Shown here: positions 51,869-60,820 of the stretch, piece after piece
Numbering within the stretch: the stretch's first letter is position 1
Layout of the letters: the number at the start of each line of letters is the position of its first letter
Source of the DNA: Edaphobacter lichenicola
GTDB taxonomy: Bacteria > Acidobacteriota > Terriglobia > Terriglobales > Acidobacteriaceae
DNA length: 64,000 nucleotides
Direction of reading: 5' to 3'
Assembly (NCBI RefSeq): GCF_025264645.1
Contig: NZ_CP073696.1
Location: 4,278,001-4,342,000, forward strand
Program-made: the position numbers and the translations under genes
Notes under the pieces: model-generated
What the model saw: only the letters and a program-made list of their open reading frames with translations
Database searches by the model: none
Told to the model about the DNA's origin: nothing

Positions 51869-53491
51869 ATGCCGACTGACGTAGTTATGCCCCAGATGGG
51901 CGAATCCATCACCGAAGGCACCATCACAAAGTGGCTTAAGAAGCCGGGCGATGCCATTCAGCGCGACGAGCCACTCTTCGAGATCTCGACCGATAAGGTC
52001 GATGCAGAAATTCCTTCGCCCACCGCTGGCACGTTGAAGGAGATCAAGATCTCCGAAGGCACTACTGTTCAGATCAACACCGTTGTCTGCAGTATCGATG
52101 AGTCCGGTTCCGCATCACCCGCGACGCCTCCGGCAAAAGCCGAAACCGCCGCTGCCCCTGCAGCAGACTCCGCCACCCCGGCCGCAGCGAATACCGCTTC
52201 TGCTGCCCAAGGAAATCCTCTAGCAGCTGCTGGCCCGGGCACCGACGTGCTCATGCCGCAGATGGGCGAATCCATCACGGAAGGCACCATCACCAAGTGG
52301 CTCAAGAAGGTAGGCGACACCGTCCAGCGCGACGAACCTATCTTCGAAATCTCGACCGACAAGGTCGACGCGGAGATTCCATCCCCAATCGCCGGCGTTC
52401 TCTCCGAGATTAAGGTTCAGGAGGGCGCCACCGTCACGATCAACACGGTCGTCGCCGTCATTGGCGGAGCCGCAGGCAAATCCTCCGCTCCTACTGCTGC
52501 GACTCCCGTTGCTCCAGCACCTGCCGCTCCTGCACCTTCTCCAGCCGCTGCGACCTCGGCCGCTGCTGGCGAACGCGTCCGCTCTTCACCGCTCGTACGC
52601 AAGATCGCGAAGGACAACAACGTTGATCTTTCGCAGGTTCCAGGCACAGGGGCTTCTGGCCGCATCACCAAGACCGACATCGTCAGCCATCTTGAGCAAG
52701 GGCCAAAGCCTGTCACGGCTGTGTCAGCCGCCCCTGCAGCCTCACCTGCACCAGCCGCTGCCAAGCCAGCAGCTCCTCAGCCACAGCCGGGCGAGCTGGT
52801 TCCCATGACCAAGATGCGCTCCATCATTGCGCAGCGCATGGTCGAGTCCAAGCGCACCAGTCCACACGTCCACACCGTCTTCAAAGTGGATATGACGCGC
52901 ATCGTGAAGCTCCGCGAAAAAGAAAAGTCGAAGTACGAGCAGCGCAACGGCGTCAAACTCACCTACATGCCCTTCATCACGCGTGCCGCAATCGTCGCGT
53001 TGAGGAAGCATCCCGTCGTCAACGGATCCATCGAAGGCGAAGCCATCCGCTACAACAAGAACATCAACATCGGAATCGCCGTGGCACTCGACTGGGGCCT
53101 TATCGTCCCCGTCTTGAAGCAGACCGAAGAGAAGAACTTCCTCGGAATTGCACGTGGCATCGTCGATGTAGCAGACCGCGCCCGCAGCAAGAAGCTCGCC
53201 CCAGACGAGATCTCCGGTGGCACCTTCACCCTCACCAACTCCGGCATCTTCGGCGAGCAGTTCGGAACCCCCATCATCAACCAGCCGCAGAGCGCAATCC
53301 TTGGCATCGGCGGCCTCAACAAGGAAGCCGAAGTCATCACTGACAAGGATGGCAACGACTCCATCGCGATCCGCTCAATCCAGCGCTTTACCCTGGGCTT
53401 CGATCACCGCATCGTCGACGGCGCCGACGCCGGCAAATTCATGTCGGACTTCAAAGCGTATCTTGAGAACTGGTCCGAAGACATCGGTTAG
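51869..53491 (+). CDS. sucB: Dihydrolipoamide acyltransferase (E2, 2-oxoglutarate dehydrogenase type), two lipoyl domains
   Basis: The 540-residue core of a 2-oxoacid dehydrogenase complex has two lipoyl domains (about 1-78 and 125-205), each with the lipoylation site EISTDKVDAEIPSP. Ala/Pro-rich linkers connect to a peripheral-subunit-binding domain (RSSPLVRKIAKDNNVDLS, about 234) and the catalytic trimer-forming domain (about 310-540) with the HxxxDG motif in GFDHRIVDGADAG. The substrate could be succinyl, acetyl or branched-chain; no E1 gene is nearby, and sucB is the best guess. It follows a GGGGAGAAGAGAG ribosome-binding region and ends in a strong terminator. Confidence 0.88.
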   Translation: MPTDVVMPQMGESITEGTITKWLKKPGDAIQRDEPLFEISTDKVDAEIPSPTAGTLKEIKISEGTTVQINTVVCSIDESGSASPATPPAKAETAAAPAADSATPAAANTASAAQGNPLAAAGPGTDVLMPQMGESITEGTITKWLKKVGDTVQRDEPIFEISTDKVDAEIPSPIAGVLSEIKVQEGATVTINTVVAVIGGAAGKSSAPTAATPVAPAPAAPAPSPAAATSAAAGERVRSSPLVRKIAKDNNVDLSQVPGTGASGRITKTDIVSHLEQGPKPVTAVSAAPAASPAPAAAKPAAPQPQPGELVPMTKMRSIIAQRMVESKRTSPHVHTVFKVDMTRIVKLREKEKSKYEQRNGVKLTYMPFITRAAIVALRKHPVVNGSIEGEAIRYNKNINIGIAVALDWGLIVPVLKQTEEKNFLGIARGIVDVADRARSKKLAPDEISGGTFTLTNSGIFGEQFGTPIINQPQSAILGIGGLNKEAEVITDKDGNDSIAIRSIQRFTLGFDHRIVDGADAGKFMSDFKAYLENWSEDIG

Positions 53492-53512
53492 ACAAACTCA
53501 AACAGACAGAAG

Positions 53513-53539
53513 AAAGCGGCAGATCAAGTCTGCCGCTTT
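53513..53539 (+). terminator. Rho-independent terminator of the E2 gene
   Basis: AAAGCGGCAGA (53513-53523), loop TCAAG, TCTGCCGCTTT (53529-53539) is a perfect 11-bp stem with a T-tract, 21 bases after the stop. Confidence 0.9.
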
Positions 53540-53554
53540 TATTCTTTACGCCCA

Positions 53555-53863
53555 CTACGGCTCGATGAACTCAACCAGAAAATCATTATCAGATTGAATA
53601 TGATCCGCTGCGATCTCACATAGCTCCTGAGCGCTACAGTCCCAGTATTTTTTCTGCGAGAAATCCAGGCATTTTTCATCTAAGCATTTATATTCGCCAT
53701 TTGCTGATGAGCCGAAAACGTCGATCCCAAGCAGGCGCATGTCTCGATGCTTGAACGCGCTCACAACTTCAACAGCAACATCCGGCGGGAAGAGTAGCGC
53801 ATCTCTCCATTTGATAGCTCGATGCCGATAGTCTTCTAGAAAGCCGAAGTCTTCGTCCATCAC
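53555..53863 (-). CDS. Unknown small protein (102 aa) coupled to purK
   Basis: Not recognised. The ATG overlaps the purK stop by 4 bases (ATGA type), so it is translated from the purEK message. The protein is acidic, with ALLFPPDVAVEVVSAF and LLGIDVFGSSANGEYKC strands, four cysteines and a C-terminal acidic helix. It looks like a small immunity- or DUF-type protein, and codon use appears less GC-biased than purK. No role in purine synthesis is claimed. Confidence 0.6.
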   Translation of the reverse strand: MMDEDFGFLEDYRHRAIKWRDALLFPPDVAVEVVSAFKHRDMRLLGIDVFGSSANGEYKCLDEKCLDFSQKKYWDCSAQELCEIAADHIQSDNDFLVEFIEP

Positions 53864-55041
53864 AAAAGTTCCTTAGCGCGTTTGACTAGCGTAATTGCTT
53901 CTTCCGCACTGGTTCCCACCGCAGAAAGGTGGCCCATTTTACGGCCCTTACGCGGCTTGTGCTTCTCGTAAAGATGCAGTCTTACACCAGTAATTGCGAG
54001 AGCTGCATCGAATCGAGGTTCTCTCATAGAACCATCCGCCTCTATCCACAGATCCCCTAGTAAATTCACTATCGCCGCAGGCTGTACAACATCCACGCTT
54101 CCCAACGGCAGATCACACACCGCTCGCACCAATTGCTCAAACTGACTCGTCACACAGCCGCGTTCACTAGCGTGATAGCTATTGTGTGGACGCGGAGCAA
54201 GTTCATTTATCAGCAATTCACCCGATTTTGTGCAGAACATCTCGACCGCTAGAATTCCTTCCAGGCCAAACGTGTCCGCAATCTCCTCTGCCAGTTTGCG
54301 TGCCTCGCGCTCCGTAATGTCGGAGACTGGCGCAGGAATCACACTCCACTCCAGGATCTGGTTTTCATGATGGTTCAACGCTGGAGGATAAACCTTGACC
54401 TCGCCATTCGGAGCTCTCGCTACAAGTACCGAGATCTCTCTCTCCAGCTCGACCGCCTTTTCCACCAAGCCTGCACGCTCGCCAAGCGACTCCCAGGCGC
54501 CACGCACCTCATCTTCAATCGAAGCCCCAGCGACAAACCCCACCTTCCCCTGGCCTCGTCCGTCGTAGCCGCCCGTCGCGCTTTTGCAGAAGCATCTTCC
54601 CCCCAACGCAGTCACTGCGTCACGCAGTTCGTCGAGCGATCTCACCGCTCGATACTCACCCACAGGGAACCCATTTCGCCGAAGCCAATCCTTCTGTTCA
54701 ATCCGGTCTTGAATCACCGCCAACATCGCCCCACCCGGTCGCACCGGTGCGTAGCTTGCTGCGGCCTCCATGCTTGCAGGTGAAATCTGTTCAATCTCTA
54801 GAGTCACGACATCGCAGCCTCGCGCAAGGTTTGCAGCCTCGCGCGAATCATCCCAACCTGCCTCGATACATCCATCCACCACAAATCGCGCGGGGCAAGC
54901 CGGGTCCGGATCGAGCACCATACTCCGATACCCCATCCCCCGAGCCGCCATGGCCGTCATCCGGCCCAGTTGGCCCCCACCAAAGATCCCAATCGTCGCA
55001 CCTGGCAGAATTGGCTTCGCTATCGAAGAACCAGAGCTCAC
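53860..55041 (-). CDS. purK: N5-carboxyaminoimidazole ribonucleotide synthase
   Basis: The 393-residue ATP-grasp enzyme carboxylates aminoimidazole ribonucleotide on N5 using bicarbonate and ATP (de novo purine synthesis). N-terminal [23 protein letters not shown]-grasp segments [17 protein letters not shown] (about 148) and [24 protein letters not shown]-like region (about 275) are typical. It overlaps purE by 4 bp, the usual coupling of this pair. Confidence 0.95.
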   Translation of the reverse strand: MSSGSSIAKPILPGATIGIFGGGQLGRMTAMAARGMGYRSMVLDPDPACPARFVVDGCIEAGWDDSREAANLARGCDVVTLEIEQISPASMEAAASYAPVRPGGAMLAVIQDRIEQKDWLRRNGFPVGEYRAVRSLDELRDAVTALGGRCFCKSATGGYDGRGQGKVGFVAGASIEDEVRGAWESLGERAGLVEKAVELEREISVLVARAPNGEVKVYPPALNHHENQILEWSVIPAPVSDITEREARKLAEEIADTFGLEGILAVEMFCTKSGELLINELAPRPHNSYHASERGCVTSQFEQLVRAVCDLPLGSVDVVQPAAIVNLLGDLWIEADGSMREPRFDAALAITGVRLHLYEKHKPRKGRKMGHLSAVGTSAEEAITLVKRAKELL

Positions 55042-55556
55042 GCGTCAACCTCATCTTCCCCGACCGTTTGCGCCAGAACCTCATCGCGCCGTACCGCGCG
55101 CCAGGCCACCAGCTTCTCCCGCAAATTCGCATCTGTCGTCGCCAGCATCCCGACGGCCAGCAGCCCGGCGTTCGTCGCGCCAGACGCACCAATCGCTAGT
55201 GTCCCCACGGGAATCCCCTTTGGCATCTGCACGATACTCAAAAGAGAATCCAATCCCTGCAGTGCCGTCGCGGGTATCGGCACACCCAACACCGGCACCA
55301 CCGTCTTCGCGGCAATCATTCCAGGCAGATGCGCAGCGCCACCCGCGCCGGCGATGATGATTCGCAGTCCACGTTCAACCGCAGCGTCTGCATAGTCAAA
55401 TAACAGATCCGGTGTCCGGTGAGCCGAAACCACTTTCACCTCATGCGTCACGCCAAACTCCTGAAGCACCTCAACGGCGCCTCGCATCACCGCATAATCA
55501 TTGCGGCTTCCCATCACAACTCCAACTAAAATGCTGCCCTGCGGCGCGGCGTCCAT
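55038..55556 (-). CDS. purE: N5-carboxyaminoimidazole ribonucleotide mutase
   Basis: The 172-residue class I PurE converts N5-CAIR to CAIR. Seen are [33 protein letters not shown] (catalytic His, about 46) and [16 protein letters not shown] (about 76). The ATG at 55556 is chosen; an ATG at 55583 lies upstream of a consensus -10 box and would not be transcribed from it. The gene follows, in the same orientation, the last gene of the phage-derived block. Confidence 0.93.
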   Translation of the reverse strand: MDAAPQGSILVGVVMGSRNDYAVMRGAVEVLQEFGVTHEVKVVSAHRTPDLLFDYADAAVERGLRIIIAGAGGAAHLPGMIAAKTVVPVLGVPIPATALQGLDSLLSIVQMPKGIPVGTLAIGASGATNAGLLAVGMLATTDANLREKLVAWRAVRRDEVLAQTVGEDEVDA

Positions 55557-55562
55557 GGCCCG

Positions 55563-55568
55563 ATTATA
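55563..55568 (-). promoter_or_regulatory. Consensus -10 box immediately before purE
   Basis: On the minus strand TATAAT is separated from the purE ATG (55556) by only 6 bases, so the transcript would start at or next to the start codon (leaderless). No recognisable -35 is visible. Confidence 0.4.
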
Positions 55569-55601
55569 CGGTTTCCCCTGCACGCCGCGCCCGCATCCGC
55601 A

Positions 55602-55862
55602 CTACGTGTGCTTCGCCCACAGACTCGCGTTCAGGCACATCACCACACCGTCAATCGTCATACTCAATCCCCGGGTAAATTGCTCCGAATCGGCAATATG
55701 CTTCATCGTCACAGCGTCCGCTATGTCAATCGCCGCCCCAACGATCTCCACCGCTGCCTTCTTCTTCTGCTCACCAGACTCAGCGCCAAACAGAGCCTCC
55801 GTTCCTTGAACCACTCCAGGAATTAACGCAATCGACCGCAAAAATACCTTCAGAAAATTCAT
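55602..55862 (-). CDS. Small unknown protein (86 aa) at the end of the phage-derived block
   Basis: The N-terminal MNFLKVFLRSIALIPGVVQG is a hydrophobic or amphipathic helix, followed by a Lys-rich turn (GEQKKKAAVEIVGAAIDIAD) and a second helix pair. It is encoded 19 bases after the XhlA-like gene on the same strand, so it belongs to the phage transcript. Size and position suggest a lysis or tail accessory protein; not recognised. Confidence 0.55.
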   Translation of the reverse strand: MNFLKVFLRSIALIPGVVQGTEALFGAESGEQKKKAAVEIVGAAIDIADAVTMKHIADSEQFTRGLSMTIDGVVMCLNASLWAKHT

Positions 55863-55881
55863 TCCTTCTCCTTAAACCCAC

Positions 55882-56097
55882 TTATCGACGAAAATAATCA
55901 ACGGCCAAATGAAACATCGCCAACAACGCCCCGCCAGCTGCAATCAGACCCTTAACGCGTTGCACGCTGCGTTCATGCTGCTCCACCCGATCCTCCAGTT
56001 GCGTCAATCTTCCCGGCTGGCCGATCCCCATCACCTGTTTCATCTGGCTCTTCAGCACACTCAAATCCGCTAATACCTGCCCTTCGAACTCTGTCAT
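55882..56097 (-). CDS. XhlA-like phage holin accessory protein
   Basis: The 71-residue protein has a coiled coil (residues 5-48: VLADLSVLKSQMKQVMG, LTQLEDRVEQHERSVQRVKG) followed by one C-terminal transmembrane helix (LIAAGGALLAMFHLAVDYF). This layout is that of hemolysin XhlA and related phage membrane proteins that act with a holin and endolysin. No holin or endolysin gene is next to it. It lies 18 bases after the tail-hub-like gene. Confidence 0.6.
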   Translation of the reverse strand: MTEFEGQVLADLSVLKSQMKQVMGIGQPGRLTQLEDRVEQHERSVQRVKGLIAAGGALLAMFHLAVDYFRR

Positions 56098-56115
56098 CTC
56101 CTCCTCCTTTCGCCG

Positions 56116-58434
56116 TTACTCACTCACGGGCAGATCTGTAAACACTGCACTTGAAAATCGCGAATAAAGAGGCGGTGTCGACCCGTCATACATTCGCACG
56201 TAGTAGTGTTCTATCTGTCCTTCGCGAGGAATCGAGAAGCTCCGTACGGGACTTCTCAGAACCAGGTCCTGATCAACCCCCGGACCAAAATCGCCATCCC
56301 GCCGCCTCACCTCAAAGCCGCCACCTGCAGGCGGAGCTGTTCCTGAATCCACCTGAAGCGCAGTCCCCGTCGCGCTCACCACTTGCAACTGCTGCAAGTT
56401 CGCTAACACCTTACCGGGAGCACTCAACGCCGTCTCTGGCAGCAAAGCATCAGCAGCAATTGCCTCGGACAACGTCACTCCCAACCCCTCGGCCCAATCG
56501 TTCGCAAATGCCATCTTGTATGTCAGGGCCTCCGGAGACCCCATCCCATCGACAATCTCCACGCTCCGCACAACCACGCTCATGGTCTGTCCAGCGCTCG
56601 TCACAGCCAGTACATCTCCTGGCCAGACGTCCGCCGGATTCACTGCGGCATACGTGCCCGCAACCGCAGCCGCGCGACTCGACGAAAAACTCAGCACTGC
56701 CGATGCGGCACTCTCGCAGTCCACGGAACTCCGTGCCTCTGGCTTCAGCACCTTCCCCAGCCACTGCGCGGTACCAGGCATCCCACCCGCGGCCTCCGCT
56801 GCTACACTCGCTGCATCTTCCAACCGAGCCACGGCTCTCTGCTGATTCCGATAGGTCACCGTTACAAGTTCGCCAGCCACCGGAACCCGTCCTGCAAAAA
56901 AAGTAACCTTACCTGCTGCAGATACGGTGCAGTCCACACCCTCTCCGTTGACACCAATCAAACGGGTCATCGTCACGCCACTCGGCAGCGTGCTAACCAC
57001 CCAGGCCGAGCCTGTCTGCGTTATCCTGCAGTAACCCATCGACCCAAACAGCTGTACGCTATTCACTGCCACAAAGCTGCATGTGGCCGGCGACGTCGTC
57101 ACACTCCCGTCGTAGAGCACTGTCGCTGGCGTATTCGAAGCCAGTCCCAAATCTTGCAGCTCAAACACCACGCTCATTGGGGCCGCCACCAGGCCGCCAC
57201 CGAAGGACTGCACAGCACCGTCGACCATCGCGTAGTAGCTCTGCAGCACGCGCTGCACCTCCACGCAATGCAGCCGAATCCGTAACGTGTAGGTATGCCC
57301 TTGCAAGATCGTGAAGACCGTTCCAACTTCTGCTCCCTTCACAAATGGGACTACCACGGTCGCTCCGCCACTCTGCCGCACGTTGTAGCCCGCGAAGCAG
57401 TTCGCGCTCTGCGTCGTTCCCGCGTACAGCCCGCACACAACGCCTGCGCTTGCCCCACCCAGCTGCAGACTGCCAGCCTCAATGACGAGTGTTCCTCCCA
57501 ACTCCAACTGGTCGATCGCCGTCAGCGTCGTCTGCCCGTCGAATCCATTGCCTCCAGTCATCGTCAGCCCGGCAGAGCTCAACCCAAGGTGTGCCGCCGA
57601 ATCGTTGACCTGCCAGATCTGTGTATCCAGCTCCGCCTCATTGAAGCTGTCCGTCAAAAACTGGGCAGAAGCGGCCGTCTTCTTCGGGCGAAACGGATCC
57701 TCTGACAGTTGAAACACCGTCGTCGTTCCATCGCCCGCAAACGTCTCTGTAACGTACGCCGTCGGCTCCATCTCTCCGCTCACCGTGACATCGTTGGCTA
57801 ACTCCTTCACCGCCGTCGTCTTCAATGCTGCTACCTGCAACGTCCCGTCTCCATCGCTCAACGCATGAGTCACTGTGCCTGCCGGCTGTAGCCCTACCAC
57901 GCCATCCAGCACGCGGTATGCGGCATACGTCGCACTCGCAACGCCACCCGCATTCTCAGACCAGCTGGTGGCCTGCGATGGTTCAAATACCCCGACCGTC
58001 AGACCATTCATCACACCGGCCGTCGTAAACAGCCCGGCATCCACGCGATTGGTCAAAGTCGTCAGCAACTGTCCCCCACTCTGTGCCAATCCAGCTCCGC
58101 TCAGCGGAACCGCCTGCTTATCCAGTAGCCACTCATCGCTGACAGCGCTGAATGCGTAGCGATACACAGCCCCCTTCAACCCAGTCCCCTCGTACACAGC
58201 CTCCGGATCCGTCGCAATGTAGCCGGTAAATAAGACCGTTCCATTCGCCGCTGTCACAACGACTCGGGCGCGCCGCACCGGCACAGAAACAGCAGCATCG
58301 CTCACATCCAACAAACCGCTGCATACCGACGGAGCATTCAACGTGCGAGCGATCTTCAATGGCCCATCGGCGCACAGCGCGGCGCTATAGTCCACTACCC
58401 CTGCACCATCCAGATTGTCGATCGTTATATTCAT
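56116..58434 (-). CDS. Phage tail-hub / receptor-interaction-like protein
   Basis: The 772-residue protein has an N-terminal region (about 1-130: AGVVDYSAALCADGPLKIAR, VVVTAANGTVLFTGYIATDP) resembling tail-hub or baseplate-hub proteins that start a tail tip. Residues about 260-420 form a jelly-roll/LamG-like insertion (DSFNEAELDTQIWQVNDSAA through GVVCGLYAGTT). The region 500-690 is beta-rich, and the last 95 residues look like a fibronectin-III-type module (PAGGGFEVRRRDGDFGP, YYVRMYDGSTPPLYSRFS). The function is inferred. It overlaps the portal stop by 4 bp, so portal and hub are translated together. Confidence 0.6.
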   Translation of the reverse strand: MNITIDNLDGAGVVDYSAALCADGPLKIARTLNAPSVCSGLLDVSDAAVSVPVRRARVVVTAANGTVLFTGYIATDPEAVYEGTGLKGAVYRYAFSAVSDEWLLDKQAVPLSGAGLAQSGGQLLTTLTNRVDAGLFTTAGVMNGLTVGVFEPSQATSWSENAGGVASATYAAYRVLDGVVGLQPAGTVTHALSDGDGTLQVAALKTTAVKELANDVTVSGEMEPTAYVTETFAGDGTTTVFQLSEDPFRPKKTAASAQFLTDSFNEAELDTQIWQVNDSAAHLGLSSAGLTMTGGNGFDGQTTLTAIDQLELGGTLVIEAGSLQLGGASAGVVCGLYAGTTQSANCFAGYNVRQSGGATVVVPFVKGAEVGTVFTILQGHTYTLRIRLHCVEVQRVLQSYYAMVDGAVQSFGGGLVAAPMSVVFELQDLGLASNTPATVLYDGSVTTSPATCSFVAVNSVQLFGSMGYCRITQTGSAWVVSTLPSGVTMTRLIGVNGEGVDCTVSAAGKVTFFAGRVPVAGELVTVTYRNQQRAVARLEDAASVAAEAAGGMPGTAQWLGKVLKPEARSSVDCESAASAVLSFSSSRAAAVAGTYAAVNPADVWPGDVLAVTSAGQTMSVVVRSVEIVDGMGSPEALTYKMAFANDWAEGLGVTLSEAIAADALLPETALSAPGKVLANLQQLQVVSATGTALQVDSGTAPPAGGGFEVRRRDGDFGPGVDQDLVLRSPVRSFSIPREGQIEHYYVRMYDGSTPPLYSRFSSAVFTDLPVSE

Positions 58435-59672
58435 TGCGTTACCGCCGCTTCAATCGGGCCTAGCCCCCGCATGGCCCTCACCTCGTCCACTGTCAGCACC
58501 CCGGCCTGCAGCAGCGTCGTCTGGATCTGCAACTCCTGCATCTCATCCCTGCTCTCCAGGTCGTTGAAGCAAAACTCGAACTCGCGCCAACCCAGCTTCT
58601 TCGCAAACAGATCTCGCGTAATGTGCTCTGCAATCAGCTTCGCCACAGGAACAATCGCGCTCTGAAACGCCTCATCGGCCATCTCGCCCGCAGTCGACTG
58701 GTTCACATCGCTCTCCAGTCCCAGCATCATAGGCGGCAGATCGAACGCATTCGCAATCATGCGAATCAGTGCCTCCTGCCACTGCAACCGCAGATCGGCA
58801 TCTGTACCACCCGCGAACGGAATAACCTCCGGCTTCTGCTCACAGCTCAAAAACGGAACGCGCCCCGTCCCCTCAATCTCATCCTGCCACCAGCGAATCA
58901 GCCGGTCATGTTCCTCGGGAGTAGCGTCGTTCAACCAGATCGCATACTGCGCCACCGAATTGCTGGCCAGCTTTCCCGCGTACCGGCTCGCACTCAAAAA
59001 CTGATTCACCGTCTCAAACGCAACCTCCAGCCGACCCAGACCGAACGGGGTATAAGAGCGTGGGTTCAGCCGCACATACATCAGTTCGTCATCCAGCAGA
59101 GGTACCAGCGCCTCCTTCCCCATTCGCCCCGTCGCCTGCGCATAACGAGGTTTGTTGGGATCTCCATCCCACTTTGCATCGATCTGGATCGTAGCTCCAT
59201 CCACCGCCCAAAGATGAAACGGCCGTTCAGGATCACCAGTTGCCTCCATCTCGACTGCGCCAAAACCACCCACAAGCAGATCCTCCAACACCTGCTCCCA
59301 AAGCACCCGAAAACTGTCCGACGCATTCGGCTCTTCAAGGCACTGCCGCAGCACTTGCGTCCGAGCCTCCGCATCCTCTACCGTCGCACCCGAGTAGCCC
59401 CGTCTCACCTTCACCTGCCAGTCCATACTCGCGATCTTGTCCTTCACCACATTGATCGCTCGACGCACCACTGGAGTCTCGGCAAACTTCCGCAGATTCG
59501 CCGCCGTAGGCTTCGGCAAAGCGTTCTGCCCTGGCCGCCCGGCAGGCCTGTAGGGGCTGAAGATCGCAGGCAGCATCGCTGTCTTCCGCTCTCCCATCGC
59601 TGCGTCCCCAGCCGCCCCATCAACCCCTGCCAAACGCTGCCAAACATCCCTCACTGCTGTTCGAACGCCCAT
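58431..59672 (-). CDS. Phage portal protein
   Basis: The 413-residue protein forms the dodecameric DNA channel of a tailed-phage head. Seen are VVRRAINVVKDKIASMDWQV, LLVGGFGAVEME, ELMYVRLNPRSYTPFGLGRLE and the C-terminal FDLPPMMLGLESDVNQSTAG-EMAD segment, all typical of HK97/SPP1-type portals. The ATG at 59672 is chosen because a terminator hairpin (59701-59732) occupies the 5' part of the longer frame to 59729. No protease, capsid or head-tail connector gene follows; the tail-hub-like gene starts within its stop. Confidence 0.85.
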   Translation of the reverse strand: MGVRTAVRDVWQRLAGVDGAAGDAAMGERKTAMLPAIFSPYRPAGRPGQNALPKPTAANLRKFAETPVVRRAINVVKDKIASMDWQVKVRRGYSGATVEDAEARTQVLRQCLEEPNASDSFRVLWEQVLEDLLVGGFGAVEMEATGDPERPFHLWAVDGATIQIDAKWDGDPNKPRYAQATGRMGKEALVPLLDDELMYVRLNPRSYTPFGLGRLEVAFETVNQFLSASRYAGKLASNSVAQYAIWLNDATPEEHDRLIRWWQDEIEGTGRVPFLSCEQKPEVIPFAGGTDADLRLQWQEALIRMIANAFDLPPMMLGLESDVNQSTAGEMADEAFQSAIVPVAKLIAEHITRDLFAKKLGWREFEFCFNDLESRDEMQELQIQTTLLQAGVLTVDEVRAMRGLGPIEAAVTQ

Positions 59673-59700
59673 GCTACCCCTCTCTCTCCGTATCTGGTGC

Positions 59701-59732
59701 AAAAGAAAAAGGCACAGCCCCTGGGCCATGCC
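59701..59732 (-). terminator. Rho-independent terminator after the HipA/DUF3037 pair
   Basis: On the minus strand GGCATGGCCC-AGG-GGCTGTGCC forms a stem with one small internal loop, followed by TTTTTCTTTT. It stands between the DUF3037 gene stop and the portal start. Confidence 0.75.
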
Positions 59733-59783
59733 TACTCTGAAATCAAAATCAGCTTTCTAAGCGGAAGCTATCGCCAAAAAATT

Positions 59784-59804
59784 GTCACCCTGAGCGAAGC
59801 GAAG
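59784..59804. repeat. Short dispersed-type motif between DUF3037 and portal genes
   Basis: CACCCTGAGCGAAGCGAAG is of a type often seen in intergenic regions of Acidobacteria and other GC-rich soil bacteria (from memory, not searched). Only one copy is in this window. It lies in the junction on one side of the HipA/DUF3037 cassette. Confidence 0.3.
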
Positions 59805-59870
59805 AATTCCCGCATTCGTCCGGAGTGACCTACTCCATACCATCGGCGAAACACGCTGAAGTCGCCGCTC

Positions 59871-60719
59871 TCAAACCCGCAACTCAACCCGCGCTGTCTC
59901 CGCCACCCGAGCAAGATCATTCAACGTCACCACCCGAATCTCCTGTCGCTCCATCGCCTCCACACCAAACCGATACCGCTCCATCGCCTCGTCTTCCGTA
60001 TCCGAAACCGCCCGCAACGGCTCAACAATCGCAGTCAACTCAAGCCGCGCCGCCTCCACCCTCTGCACGCCTTCCATCAACTGAGGTGCCGAATAAGCCA
60101 ACCCCTTCGCCGCCTCCACATCCCCCTCCAGCGACACCGCCTGAAACATCCGAATCACTCCATTGGGCCTATATCCACAATCAATCTTCATCGGATCACC
60201 CGCCCGTGTATACAACGAAGCCGCAATCCTCTTCCGCATCAGCCCCCACACTCCAGCCCTCTCAAACTCCGTTCGCATCGCCCCCGCGATCGCCGCCCGG
60301 CCCGTTCTCTTCCGCTCCGTCTTTACCTTCAGCGGTTCCACATACATCTTCATCAACTGCTCAATCTCTGCTGGCAAACTCTCCGCCAGGCACGCCCGCA
60401 CCTCGGTCATCTGCACCGAGTTCGCCAGCGTATCCTCAAGAATCTCCATCACCGGCTTAATCCCTTGATCCGCTCCTGGAGCGTCCTTGCCCACAGTGCG
60501 CAGCCGAGCGCCAATCTCTGCCTCCAGCGCCTCCAGCAAAACGATATCCGCGTCCGCATCCATGCACTTCACTCGAGCCCAATCTCGTGTAAAACGCACC
60601 ACGGCACTATCGGCCCGGCCTGCTTCTCGCAGCAGCACTCCGATATTTGCAAACTCGCCCTTCACCACATCCGGCACATACCGAATCAGGAAGAACTCGC
60701 ATTGGACACGTTCAGCCAA
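59871..60719 (-). CDS. DUF3037 protein paired with HipA-like kinase
   Basis: The 282-residue protein starts at TTG, 8 bases after GGAG; an in-frame TGA just upstream rules out a longer start. Residues 5-45 (EFFLIRYVPDVVKGEFANIG and VVRFTRDWARVKC) match the DUF3037 signature. The middle and C-terminal regions are helical. DUF3037 proteins are commonly encoded next to HipA-like kinases, as here, 101 bp downstream of the kinase; the reason is unknown. A role as antitoxin, substrate or sensor for the kinase is inference. Confidence 0.75.
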   Translation of the reverse strand: MAERVQCEFFLIRYVPDVVKGEFANIGVLLREAGRADSAVVRFTRDWARVKCMDADADIVLLEALEAEIGARLRTVGKDAPGADQGIKPVMEILEDTLANSVQMTEVRACLAESLPAEIEQLMKMYVEPLKVKTERKRTGRAAIAGAMRTEFERAGVWGLMRKRIAASLYTRAGDPMKIDCGYRPNGVIRMFQAVSLEGDVEAAKGLAYSAPQLMEGVQRVEAARLELTAIVEPLRAVSDTEDEAMERYRFGVEAMERQEIRVVTLNDLARVAETARVELRV

Positions 60720-60820
60720 CCATCCATCTCCAATTCAAACCCTGAGACTTTCAGGCTCGAACTCAAATAAAGTCGTTCGATACCACCACCTCAAAGTCTG
60801 CAAACCAACAGCTACCACTC

